Below are positions 36,822 to 46,127 of a stretch of 64,000 bases of DNA, one piece after another (within the stretch, counting starts at the first letter, position 1; every line of letters starts with the position of its first letter). Made by a program: the position numbers and the translations under genes. The notes beneath the pieces were generated by a model. It worked only from the letters and a program-made list of their open reading frames with translations, did not search any database and was not told where the DNA came from. This DNA is from Epithemia pelagica (lineage: Eukaryota > Bacillariophyta > Bacillariophyceae > Surirellales > Surirellaceae), in the NCBI GenBank assembly GCA_946965045.2, contig OX337229.1:3472001-3536000 (forward strand), read 5' to 3'.

Positions 36822-38393
36822 TCATTCGAGGTCCTGGAACTGGGTCAGTAGAGTCTGGACCGTTCGTTCCATGGCACGACGAGTGCTGGCCCGATTGCCA
36901 CCGGACTCATCAATTTGCACACGTCGATTGGATGTAGCTGTGGCTAGATTGGCCGCCGGGGTTGTGCCGGACGACGATGCTGTGGGCGTAGTGGTGGTGG
37001 ACAGTGCCACCCAACGACGAGTGTCAGCATTCCACGACATCATTTTGCCATCAATTTCGCGGCGGTTGTTCTCGTCCGCGGTTGGTGCTCGCCATTTGTG
37101 GCGACGGGAGGTGGAAGACGAGGAGTCGGCATTGTTGGCACTGCGGGAATTCTTTCGAGCCTCGTTGAACTTCTTGCGATTGGCCTCAATCAGCGCGTCG
37201 TTCCTGGGCTTGGTACAGTCCTTCAACGTGTGAGGACCACCACAGTTCCAACAAACGGGGCCCTTGCGGCCAGAACCACCTTTAGATCCATCAGTAGATG
37301 TAGCAGGGAAGGACGAAGGACTTCCTCTTGTCTTGGCTCCGGTCCAATCATTAGAACGGCATAGGGATAGATATTCCTTCTCAGCTAGATCGAGTAGGGA
37401 CACGATAGAGGGGATAGCAAACTGCGACTGAACAGCGGGACCGGACCGAGCTAGGGCGTCAGCGATTCTAGCCTGACTCTCTATTAGCTCAAATACCTTG
37501 TTGAACTTCTCAACGGAACTGGTCTGGAGCACCTTCAACACTGTCTTGGCAAAATCCTCGGGAACCATCTCGATAGCTTCAAGACGCTCATGAGCTCCGA
37601 GAATTAGACTCACAATCTTTGAGACATTTTCTCCACGGACCTTGGAAATTTTAAGATTTTCAACAGTATCGACTAAAGTTTTGGTCGCTTGCTCGGTATG
37701 AGTTACTAGAAGCTTCATCATAATGATGAATAGCAAGGGGCCACCTTGTTCTTCCGTCTTGAAACGCTTGTAGCGCTCATAGACCTTAGTCCAGAGCGGA
37801 TTCTTCATACTAACCTCAAGCTGTTTAGCTGTCAGCATTAGATTTTCCCGATACCAACTCTTCTTGGGCCAGGTTGAATACCAGCGGTTGCTCACCGCTA
37901 CCTGTTCTTCGGTCATGTCGGAATAGTACGAATACAAATCCCTGGGTTGCTTCTTCACGTCTGTGGACAAGGTTGGGCCGGTTCCTTCCGGAGTAACGAT
38001 CACAAAGACGTCATGCATGTCGTACATTACATGCTGACTGCGGATCTTTGACACCATGAGGTTCAAGTTATAGCACTCTTCAAGCTGCTTTACATCGGTG
38101 ATGTTCGCCGACAGTAGGTCAAACTTGGTAATAATTGACGTGGCAGCCTTCGCAAAGAGTTCTTGGCGCTTCTCGGGTGCCATTCCTTCACGGTCTTCTT
38201 TCTTGAAGAGGGCGGTTTCGACATCTTGTGCTGGCGTCGCCTGATCGTTCACCTCGATCGTCTCTCCGTTAATTGTGATGGTAGCGTCCGTCGTCGACAT
38301 TATACTACTTATACTTGAGTTCTCCGACCACCCTGGTATGGAATCCAAGTCTGAGTCAGTCAAAAGGCGAAGAAGGTCTTCTAAACGTTCCAT
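36822..38393 (-). CDS. Copia gag with CCHC zinc knuckle
   Basis: 523 residues from a true ATG, ending in TGA at 36822-36824. The capsid-like body contains ITDVKQLEECYNLNLMVSKI and a helical C-terminal half. A single zinc knuckle, CWNCGGPHTLKDC (C-x2-C-x4-H-x4-C), lies near residue 383, followed by a basic Ser/Arg-rich tail. Gag forms the virus-like particle that packages the RNA. The downstream protease frame is the same frame, immediately beyond the TGA, so readthrough and not frameshifting would make Gag-Pol. Confidence 0.93.
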   Translation of the reverse strand: MERLEDLLRLLTDSDLDSIPGWSENSSISSIMSTTDATITINGETIEVNDQATPAQDVETALFKKEDREGMAPEKRQELFAKAATSIITKFDLLSANITDVKQLEECYNLNLMVSKIRSQHVMYDMHDVFVIVTPEGTGPTLSTDVKKQPRDLYSYYSDMTEEQVAVSNRWYSTWPKKSWYRENLMLTAKQLEVSMKNPLWTKVYERYKRFKTEEQGGPLLFIIMMKLLVTHTEQATKTLVDTVENLKISKVRGENVSKIVSLILGAHERLEAIEMVPEDFAKTVLKVLQTSSVEKFNKVFELIESQARIADALARSGPAVQSQFAIPSIVSLLDLAEKEYLSLCRSNDWTGAKTRGSPSSFPATSTDGSKGGSGRKGPVCWNCGGPHTLKDCTKPRNDALIEANRKKFNEARKNSRSANNADSSSSTSRRHKWRAPTADENNRREIDGKMMSWNADTRRWVALSTTTTPTASSSGTTPAANLATATSNRRVQIDESGGNRASTRRAMERTVQTLLTQFQDLE

Positions 38394-38584
38394 TCACCGG
38401 AAAATCGCGGCTGCTCCTTCTATTTCGTGTCTTCGATGCTCTTCGTTCCAATACACGGGCTCTCGAAACTGGTTGGACTTCAACGGGCTCTTCCGACGGC
38501 TTCTTGTCAACGTCGTTGGACCGGTTCGTCCTTGCTTATTTTTACTTTCGCAACCAATTTGTGCGTAAAATCACGTGCGTGATA

Positions 38585-38599
38585 CTTGGGCTCATAACC
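38585..38599 (-). promoter_or_regulatory. Primer-binding site, initiator tRNA anticodon-arm type
   Basis: Directly inside the 5' LTR the minus strand reads GGTTATGAGCCCAAG. Its complement, CTTGGGCTCATAACC, is the anticodon stem-loop of initiator tRNA-Met and not its 3' CCA end. This implies priming by a 5' half of the tRNA, as known for Drosophila copia and yeast Ty5. Confidence 0.8.
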
Positions 38600-38766
38600 T
38601 GAAAGGAGGGTTTGGTTTGTAAAATTATGACTAGTAATCGGTTTAAACTCGGTAGGTCCTAATACGTAAGTGGAAATAGGTGAGGGTACGTCATTCGATT
38701 GCGACGCTGGCCTTGAACCTATGGATCGTCCCTTTGGAGTCTCCATTAGGTCGCACTGTCCTTTCA
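38600..38766 (-). repeat. 5' LTR of the copia element
   Basis: 167-bp copy matching the other LTR. It carries the element's promoter by position; no TATA box was confidently placed. Confidence 0.95.
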
Positions 38767-38771
38767 CATGG

Positions 38772-39244
38772 ATGACAAGCACTGGCGTTCTACTACTAGT
38801 AAATAAACAAAAGAATGTCTAGAGTATAGAGTTTTTTTAATGCAATCAAAGTTATGGCGCTCAGCAAAAACCAGTCATTTCTGTTCGACAAGAATGAACA
38901 ATAAGAGTAATGAGCTGCCCAGCGACTAAACAGATGAGTAGCGTCTCCCACGAGCAGAGCAAACAAAAGTGGCAATTGGTAGTGAGCATGAGTGATGTCA
39001 TTGACAACATGGCAATTGGCAATGGATCAAGCTCACCTGGAAAGCCAGTAACATTCGTAAGCAGTAAGTACGATGTGCTTTGGCAAAAGAAAAGAGAATT
39101 GTGAGCTTGCCCCGAATTATGCAACAACCAACCGTCATCCACGCAGGGGACGCTTGTTGGGCTTGCGTCCGTTTCAAACGTCGAAAAATTCAGCTGGGCA
39201 TGCGTGCCAATTTGCAATTTGATAATTTCTATTTGCATCAAAAG
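38772..39244. other. Right non-coding part of the TIR element
   Basis: 473 bp between the copia target duplication and the right inverted repeat. Long minus-strand frames here lack coding character. Confidence 0.4.
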
Positions 39245-39330
39245 CGAAAAATGCTGTCTGTGTCCACCTGGGAACCTGGGAAGGTGGCACAGACAAAAAA
39301 CAGCTAAGCAGTGGACACTGATACCGAGGG

Positions 39331-40092
39331 ATATTCTATGAATTATGAAAAGCAACAAGGCGACCATCGGCCATGCGCATGCAACCCATCAAATATGGGA
39401 ATGAATGATAATTAGCAGTATATTGCCCCGTGAGCTTGAGGCTTGAGCCTTGAGCGATGTGAGATGTGAGATTATTATTATGGTCGATCCCCAATCCCCA
39501 ATCCCCTTCTACTCCTAGTCAAAGTCAAGGAGTCATGGACTACCTATCTAGCATCTAGCTAGCTACTCCCTCTAATGTCTAATATGTTGTCAATCCCTGA
39601 TCTGGCTACTACTGTTGGTTTGAGTTTGAGAGTAGAGAGGTCTATCCTTTTTGTCTCAAAAGTTGGTCCAAGAGCTAGAAAGTAGAGAGTTGTGCAACTC
39701 ATCAGCCATTTTCAGGGTCAGGAGCGGTAATAGCAATCAAACGTAACGTGGCCATTGGATGATACAACATGCTTGCGTGTTTTATGCACTACTGCTGTCT
39801 AGGACGGAGAGGACGGAAATGTTTGTCAAGCGCGAATCGATCCTATGTCCAATTATCATCGAACAGATTTCGAATTTCAACCCTTCAGCTGGGCAACAAC
39901 TAGGTAGGTCAAGCGCAGAAAGCAAAACGCAATGCTCACATCGTACATCGTACGTGCGTAGGCTTCGAGTGCGTCTTGCCATTGACCAAGAGATCCACCA
40001 TTGCTTCGAGGAGTAGGTGCTAGGTAGAGAGGAGCCAGGCGGTGATGTTCTATTACTCCTAGCTAGCGGTACGTTGTTTATGAGTACACCTA
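39331..40092. other. Intergenic region
   Basis: 762 bp of low-complexity, repeat-like intergenic DNA with short motifs of the CTAGCTAGC and CTACTCCCTC type. No gene, RNA or inverted repeat could be supported. Confidence 0.35.
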
Positions 40093-42059
40093 CTCCCTCC
40101 TGAAAGAAAATACTTCACGATTTTACAAAAAAAACGATAATTTCACAAGCGAACGTCCTTTTTCCGTAAAATTTTTTTTGTTAGAAAGCCCTACTCATTA
40201 GCTCTGTTTTGGTGTATAATTTATATGTTCGATTCTTGCGTCGGAACGAGGTACGACCGTTCAAAAGGCGTGATTTTGAGCATTGGTCGACAGAGCCCAC
40301 CGGTTGACACTTCTATGGCGCCTACGAACACGTCCTCTTCAGGGCGGCCCCCCAGGGCACCAAAGTACAAGACCATGCGTGAAACTGATAAGGTTCGCAT
40401 CGTTTCAGCGCTCAATTCCATGGTCAACCAAGGCACCTTTGGCCATGGTTCCATTTCTTCCATGGCTAGAGAGATGGGTTATGACAGGTTGACTATAAGT
40501 AAACTCTGGAACGGCGCGCGTGTGACACGTGCCACGGGCGTAATTCATTCACCTGAAATTTCAAGAAAGCTTGACAGGCGTGGGCGAAGGCCTAAATTGT
40601 CTCCTTCTACGATTAGAATAAAGGTAAAAGCCCTTCCGTTGAACGCACGGAACACAAGGCAAAACCTCTCCTTCGCGTTGCGAGTTTCACACACCACTGT
40701 GAACTCGTGGGTGAAGAAAGGGATCCTTTGCACTCACAGGAACATGTTGAAACCAACGCTAACTGAACAGAACAAGCTCTCCAGGCTCTTGATGGCAACA
40801 TCATTTGTCAAGGAGAAGGACAACAAGCCAGGTGAGTATGAGTACGAGGATATGCTGGACCTTGTGCACATTGATGAAAAATGGTTTTACCTGTCACAAG
40901 ATGGAAAGAGATTTGTGCTTGCAGACGACGAGGAAAATCCACATCGTACTGTGAAACATAAGAGCCACATCACCAAGGTGATGTTTCTGTGTGCTGTTGC
41001 AAGGCCCAGGTTCATCCCCCACCTGAACAAGTGGTGGGATGGCAAGATTGGCATCTGGCCCATTGGTGAGTGGGTTCCTGCCAAAAGGGATTCTGCTAAT
41101 CGCAAGAAAGGTACTCCGGTGTGGAAAAATACCAGTATTACCAGGGATGTGTACCGGTCCCTATTGGTGGAGAAGGTATTGCCTGGAATCATGGAGCAGT
41201 GGCCAGTGGAAGACAGAAAAGAAAGGGTGATAAGAATTCAGCAGGATGGTGCCAAGTCTCACATTTCAGAACGTGACCCTGAGTTCCTTGAATTCCTAAA
41301 GGATCTCAAGAATGATGGACAGTTGGATGCAACACTCTACACCCAGTCTCCCAATAGTCCAGATACAAACATCTGTGACTTGGGGTTTTTCAGGGCCATT
41401 CAGAGTGCAAGTCTGATTTTTGGATCAAATGAAAAGGCTTTGATTGATGCCGTGACCAAGGCCTTCAATGAGTATCCCAAAGAAAAGCTGAACAGGACCT
41501 GGCTAACCCTACAGTCATGCTTCAACATGATCATTGAGGAAGATGGTGGAAATGACTACAAGATCCCCCACATGAATAAGGAGGGTCTTGAACGGATTGG
41601 TCAACTTCCCACGGTGTTGGATGTCACTGAGGCCTTCACAGCAAACAACAATCTGCATCTACTGGAATAGAAAAACCTAAAGCTAAATGAATACCTGGCC
41701 AACCTCCACTTGATCCAGGAGGTGGCCAGGGGCTACGGCCAATGATTGTCCCTATAGGTAAAGGAATAGGAGTTATTGTTGTTGCTGTGTGGTCGTTGTT
41801 GCGAGTTTCCTTCATGTGTGTTGTTGGAGGGAGACGAGTGAGTTTTTCCCATCACTAATCGCCAGGTTGTAGCTGTGGAACCAATGGATCTGGCAAGTGG
41901 CACGTGTCACTGGTTTATCTTCGTATCCAAAATCACAGGGGGTTTCGACTCCGAATGAGCCAGCCGGCCTCCTGTAGACTTGTACCAGAGCCTACGTAAT
42001 CTTTTTATGCGACTAAAAAACACAAAAAAAAACGTGAAGTATTTTCTTTCAGGAGGGAG
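40093..42059 (+). mobile_element. Plant-type mariner element with Stowaway-like ends
   Basis: Perfect 27-bp TIRs (CTCCCTCCTGAAAGAAAATACTTCACG) lie at 40093-40119 and, inverted, at 42033-42059, flanked on both sides by the TA target duplication (40091-40092, 42060-42061). The terminal CTCCCTCC equals the end of plant mariner-like elements and Stowaway MITEs. It contains a single intact transposase gene, so this copy may be functional. Confidence 0.95.
40225..41670 (+). CDS. Mariner-like transposase, DD39D type, intact
   Basis: 481 residues from ATG 40225; an equally plausible start is the Met at about 40315 (MAPTNTSSSGRPPRAPKYK). The N-terminal half has two helix-turn-helix-like regions (GSISSMAREMGYDRLTISKL; LSFALRVSHTTVNSWVKKG). 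The catalytic Asp residues lie in LVHIDEKWFYL, RIQQDGAKSH and QSPNSPDTNICDLGFF; the second and third are 38 residues apart, the DD39D arrangement of plant mariner-like elements. No frameshift or stop was seen. It cuts and pastes at TA dinucleotides. Confidence 0.95.
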   Translation: MFDSCVGTRYDRSKGVILSIGRQSPPVDTSMAPTNTSSSGRPPRAPKYKTMRETDKVRIVSALNSMVNQGTFGHGSISSMAREMGYDRLTISKLWNGARVTRATGVIHSPEISRKLDRRGRRPKLSPSTIRIKVKALPLNARNTRQNLSFALRVSHTTVNSWVKKGILCTHRNMLKPTLTEQNKLSRLLMATSFVKEKDNKPGEYEYEDMLDLVHIDEKWFYLSQDGKRFVLADDEENPHRTVKHKSHITKVMFLCAVARPRFIPHLNKWWDGKIGIWPIGEWVPAKRDSANRKKGTPVWKNTSITRDVYRSLLVEKVLPGIMEQWPVEDRKERVIRIQQDGAKSHISERDPEFLEFLKDLKNDGQLDATLYTQSPNSPDTNICDLGFFRAIQSASLIFGSNEKALIDAVTKAFNEYPKEKLNRTWLTLQSCFNMIIEEDGGNDYKIPHMNKEGLERIGQLPTVLDVTEAFTANNNLHLLE

Positions 42060-42061
42060 TA

Positions 42062-42316
42062 GCTGCTAACCTTAGCTTTAGTTACTATTGCTACCACCTA
42101 GAGGAGTACGAAAGGGGTAGTGTACTCCTCTTTCTTGAAAAACTTCAACAGACAGGGATCATGATTCATGATGCCTTCTTCCGATTATTAGGAGGCGCGC
42201 ACACCACACGCAACACGCACGTGATTTTGAGTCACTGCGACATAGGACATGCGACATGCGATCGCTATTATTTTTCTCGAATTAGGCATGCTCCCTGTAC
42301 GATTCTACGACTCGCT
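42062..42316. other. Spacer between mariner and the first MITE
   Basis: 255 bp without a recognisable feature except short CTCCT/AGGAG dyads. Confidence 0.3.
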
Positions 42317-42904
42317 ACAAGCTAGTTCACGTTGCGAAGTGCATGAGTTTTTCAGAGTGGGAAATTGTATACCACACTTTATCCGACATTACCCCAGCGT
42401 TTCGAACCAGTTACTTTTTCATGCTCCTCACATTTTGTCGCGCACATATCGTAAAATGCAAAATGCAATAACGACAAGTGACCGCTTCATGCGACAATGG
42501 CCATTCACCAGCCGAGATGCGAAGCACCACCCAACCTAATCGATAGGATAGATATAAAAGTAGTAGGAAATCATAGGGGTGTCGCGCATCTCGACCTGTA
42601 GTTCAGTCTCCACAAGGAGTGAACGTATTTCCACTGCTGAGCATCGTGGACAATCATTCTCCATCTCCTTAGCTGTGCCCATAAAAACAAATTAACCTAC
42701 TTCGTCTATTAGTTGCAGCAGTTCTTGTGCTTGCGGCCATGAATGGCATCGTATTTGCCCAAACATCGGGACGTCCCATTGTCATTGTCATTGTCATGGG
42801 TGCTGTGCTGCGGAAAATCACTATAGAATTTTATGTACAATTTTTTTCTTGTACAGTCTTCTACACTAATATACTCATGCACTGCGCAACGTGAACCAGC
42901 TTAC
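42317..42904. mobile_element. MITE 1 related to the large transposon
   Basis: 588 bp. The left end reads ACAAGCTAGTTCACGTTGCG and the reverse complement of the right end reads TAAGCTGGTTCACGTTGCG, both followed by a GTGCATGAG block. It shares GCCATGAATGGCATCG (42736-42751) and a TTTATGTACAA-CTTGTACAG subterminal stretch with the right end of the 8.9 kb transposon at equal distance from the end. No coding capacity. Confidence 0.8.
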
Positions 42905-43025
42905 CTGTCAATATCAGCAGTTGTTAGTTATCAGTATCAGGTTGTCAAGTCTCGACGTCGTGTGTGACATTTTCGACCAATAATGTTCCGATAACTGTCG
43001 TTTCAGTTTTCATTGTCCAATTGTT
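42905..43025. other. Spacer between the two MITEs
   Basis: 121 bp of unique sequence. It shows that the two MITEs are separate insertions or a duplicated block, not a single tandem unit. Confidence 0.3.
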
Positions 43026-43614
43026 ACAAGCTGGTTCACGTTCCGAAGTGCATGAGTTTTTCAGAGTGGGAAATTGTATACTACACTTTAGCCTACAGTA
43101 CCCCAGCGTTTCGAACCAGTTACTTTTTCATGCTCCTCACATTTTGTCGCGCACATATCGTAAAATGCAAAATGCAATAACGACAAGTGACCGCTTCATG
43201 CGACAATGGCCAATCCCCGGGCCGAACGAGCAGCACCACCTAACCTAATCGATAGGATAGATATAAAAGTAGTAGGAAATCGTAGGGGTGTCGCTCGTTC
43301 GCACCTACGACTCTGTCTCCAGGGGCAGTGAACGTATTTCCACTGCTGAGCATCGTGGACAATCATTCTCCATCTCCTTAGCTGTGCCCATGAAAACAAA
43401 TTTAACCTACTTCGTCTACAAGTTGCAGCAGTTCTTGTGCTGGCGGCCATGAATGGCATCGTATTTGCCCAAACATCGGCCGTCCCATTGTCATTGTTAT
43501 GGGTGCTGTGCTCTGTGCTGCGGAAAATCACTATAGCATTTTATGTACGATTTTTTTCTTGTACAGTCTTCTACACTAATATACTCATGCACTACGCAAC
43601 GTGAGCCAGCTTGT
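43026..43614. mobile_element. MITE 2 related to the large transposon
   Basis: 589 bp, highly similar to MITE 1 throughout, e.g. GTCGCGCACATATCGTAAAA and CAATAACGACAAGTGACCGC are present in both. The ends read ACAAGCTGGTTCACGTTCCG and, reverse-complemented, ACAAGCTGGCTCACGTTGCG. No coding capacity and no clear target duplication. Confidence 0.8.
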
Positions 43615-43878
43615 AGTGGCCATTGCTTACAATCTCGACTACGGTGACTTCTACCAAGCTTCCACGACTTATATAATCGTCGGCAACGCGCTTCCACCAA
43701 TTAATGAAAGACAACATAAACAAGGGTAGCAAATCGGACAGCCCCTTTCGCGTGGTTGAATCGGATAATCAGTGGAGAACAAGAAGTTAAAACATCACAA
43801 GCCATATTTGTATCGTTTGCTTTATTTGGGTTCTTAATGTTGATTGCTTTTGGTCAAGACGAGCTACAAATAATAATA
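43615..43878. promoter_or_regulatory. Upstream region of the HMG-box gene
   Basis: 264 bp between MITE 2 and the HMG-box start codon; it holds the promoter by position. No motif was recognised. Confidence 0.3.
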
Positions 43879-44923
43879 ATGGAAAGGACTCTTGATGGAC
43901 CGAACGATTTTCCGCGCAGCATAGTCCCTGCGGCATCGGAGGGTCCTTGTGCAGCAGCTCAGGCAGATGTAAACGCCGTCGCCAACAACGCGGGACATGG
44001 TCCGCCTCAACAGGACGATAGCGATGACAAGGAACAACGCGCCAAGGATACGCCTAAGAAAGGCAAGCGACCGGGGAGCAAGCACAAGACAAGGAAGGCC
44101 GTCAAGAAGAAACCGGACGACATGCCACGGCGCCCGCTGAGTGCGTACAACTATTTTTTCAGCGAGATGAGAACCAAGCTAGTTGCTGAAAGAGCAGAAG
44201 GAATTGAAGGAGGCTTTCAAGAATTTCTCGTTGCCCAAGGAGCAGCAACTGATGGGTCGAAAAAGAATGGTTTCTTTTCGAACATGGGAAAGTATGTGGC
44301 CAAGTGTTGGAAAGAATTGGTAAGCACTTGACTTAACGATACCAGTGGCGGTTTTCTGCTTCGTATTCTCCTCCTCTTCACTCATCCGCGACCTATGATA
44401 CGCCTTCTGTTCTGTTTCTTTCAGTCCCCAGAAGAAATCAAGCCATTCACGGATAAGGGTAAGCTGTATTATCCCTTCTAGGTGTTTTCCTGTGGTTTCA
44501 TTGAGCGTATCTCACACCATTTGGTTTTCTGCAGCGGATGACGACTTGGAACGTTACAGGCGTGAAATGGACGAATATCGCGAAGGAGTTGCGCGGAAAA
44601 CACGTCTTGCGTCAGAGAAAAAACTCATGGAACAAGAGACGACAAGGATCAACAAGGAGCCTGACAATGTGAAAGCCTCCCCGAAGACTCAAGCTGTCCC
44701 CAACGCTGCATCTGGCGTTGTAAGTGATGGGGCTCCATTACAAGCGTTGGCTTCGACGAACCAACAACTGCTACAAGCCTCAGTTCCTAGTCAACAGTTC
44801 CCAGGCTCGTCCGTTGCTAGCCATCACAATCTCATGCAAGCTGGACTGGATCCAACCTATCAGCTTCTTCTTCGCCAGCAGCTTCTTGCATCTCCGAGTC
44901 CGCAGCTGAATTCGTTGTTGTTA

Positions 44924-44958
<35 letters not shown>

Positions 44959-45613
44959 ATCGCAGTTAGTCAACTCTCAAATGCTGCAAGCTGGAATTGC
45001 TGGAAGTCACCAGCTTTCTAGTTATGGACAGGTTCTAGGACAACCTGACATCACAAACAGGCAATCAGAACTCACCCTGGGCATGGGCATGCTTCCTTCA
45101 GGCATTCCACCTCAACTTCAAAATCCATCAAGTGCTGCTCTCTTGTCTGAAGCACCTCAAATGACGTCGGTAGGTGGTGCACCTGGGATGGGCATGGAAA
45201 ATTTTCACGCTCAGTTAGCGGGGCAGCCACTCACAGGTGGACATCAACTTGACGGTCAAGCCCTCACTGGGCAATCCTTTGCGGGACAATCCCTTACCGG
45301 ACAGTCCTTAGCTGGACATCCCATTGTAGGGCAACCTCTTGCTGGACAACCTCTTGCCAACCAAACTCTTACTGGCCAGCCCCTTGCCAACCAATCTCTC
45401 GCTGGGTATCCACTTTCTGGGCAAACTGGAGATCACCAAATAGCTGGCCAACTTGGCCAACTCCAGATCAATCAGAACTATTTGGGGCAACAGCTTGCTA
45501 GTAAAGCACCATACGGGGTACTGGGGCTTCAGGCACAGGCACCAACACCCAACAATGCATCGGCGCCTCCCCGTAGTCTTCCTAATGGACTCAATGGGGG
45601 AGCCTACATGTAG
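43879..45613 (+). CDS. HMG-box protein with Gln-rich repetitive tail (3 exons)
   Basis: Exons are 43879..44319, 44425..44458 (34 nt) and 44535..45613; introns are 105 and 76 nt; 517 residues. A basic segment (KKGKRPGSKHKTRKAVKKKP) precedes an HMG-box: PRRPLSAYNYFFSEMR, then WKELSPEEIKPFTDKADDD and a RYRREMDEYRE helix. Residues in the box are encoded across all three exons. The box is enlarged by an insert of about 30 residues (EGIEGGFQEFLVAQGAATDG). The C-terminal half has a 12-Gln run and about fifteen copies of a five-residue motif (GQ-x-L-A/T). HMG-boxes bend DNA; this is likely a chromatin or transcription factor. Confidence 0.85.
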
Positions 45614-46127
45614 GGGTTAAATTTTGTGAACAAGCCACCGAGAGTCAGTTCGGTCACCCCTCAGAGTGAGCTATATGGAAACATTGGAGGGGCATGCCGT
45701 TTACTGACTTCATGGAAAACTTGCAACGAATGAATAGTTTTGCGTAATCCATTCTATTAATAACAAATAACATGGGAGATTGATGTTTCGTTCCCAAACA
45801 TCCATGGGACTCGTCGCCTGTTGTGACCTACTAGGAGTAGGAATGTAACTCCCACTTCTTCTAGGTAGTTTACATGGAGAGATGAGGACGTGTCCCTGTG
45901 ATTGAGAGTACTCCTCTTCTAGGAGTACATGAGAATGGGAGCACCGTAGGTCTACAATGTGGTCGGTGTTAAGGTTAAAAGTCTATGTGCTCTGTTCCAG
46001 AGCGTATAGGAGAGTAGCTCCCCATTCGTTTGCCCCGTCTCAATGGGCAATGCCATACGTTCACTGTTCTTCCTAGCAACAGTTGACGTACCTCTCCCAT
46101 CACATCAAGTGTTCTAAAATTGGACAT
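45614..46127. other. Intergenic, HMG-box gene / bromodomain gene
   Basis: 514 bp, with several CTCCTAGGAGTAC-type short inverted repeats (e.g. AGTACTCCTCTTCTAGGAGT at 45907-45926). It holds the 3' UTR of the upstream gene and the promoter of the next. Confidence 0.4.

Larger units (their letters stand above)
31671..38766 (-). mobile_element. Ty1/copia LTR retrotransposon, 7.1 kb, complete
   Basis: Two 167-bp LTRs (TG...CA ends) show no difference by eye, which together with the intact duplication indicates recent insertion. On the minus strand the order is 5' LTR (38766-38600), primer-binding site, gag, protease, integrase, reverse transcriptase, RNase H, polypurine tract, 3' LTR (31837-31671). 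Integrase before RT marks it as copia-type. All coding parts share one frame but are cut by two stop codons. Confidence 0.97.
31666..38771. repeat. 5-bp target-site duplication of the copia element
   Basis: CATGG occurs immediately outside both LTRs (31666-31670 and 38767-38771). Five base pairs is the duplication length typical of Ty1/copia integration. Confidence 0.95.
30919..39330. mobile_element. 86-bp TIR element with a copia retrotransposon nested inside
   Basis: Inverted repeats at 30919-31004 and 39245-39330 are each 86 bp and differ at a single base; they begin CCCTCGGTATCAGTGTCCAC. Between them lies a complete copia element with its own target duplication. Without the insertion the TIR unit would be about 1.3 kb and non-coding, so it looks like a non-autonomous DNA transposon used as a landing site. 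No target duplication for the TIR unit was found, so the outer element is less certain than the inner one. Confidence 0.65.

Noticed and set aside
38861-39367. Minus-strand frame of 168 codons beside the copia element
   Set aside because: It runs through the 86-bp inverted repeat and has no recognisable domain or supporting context.
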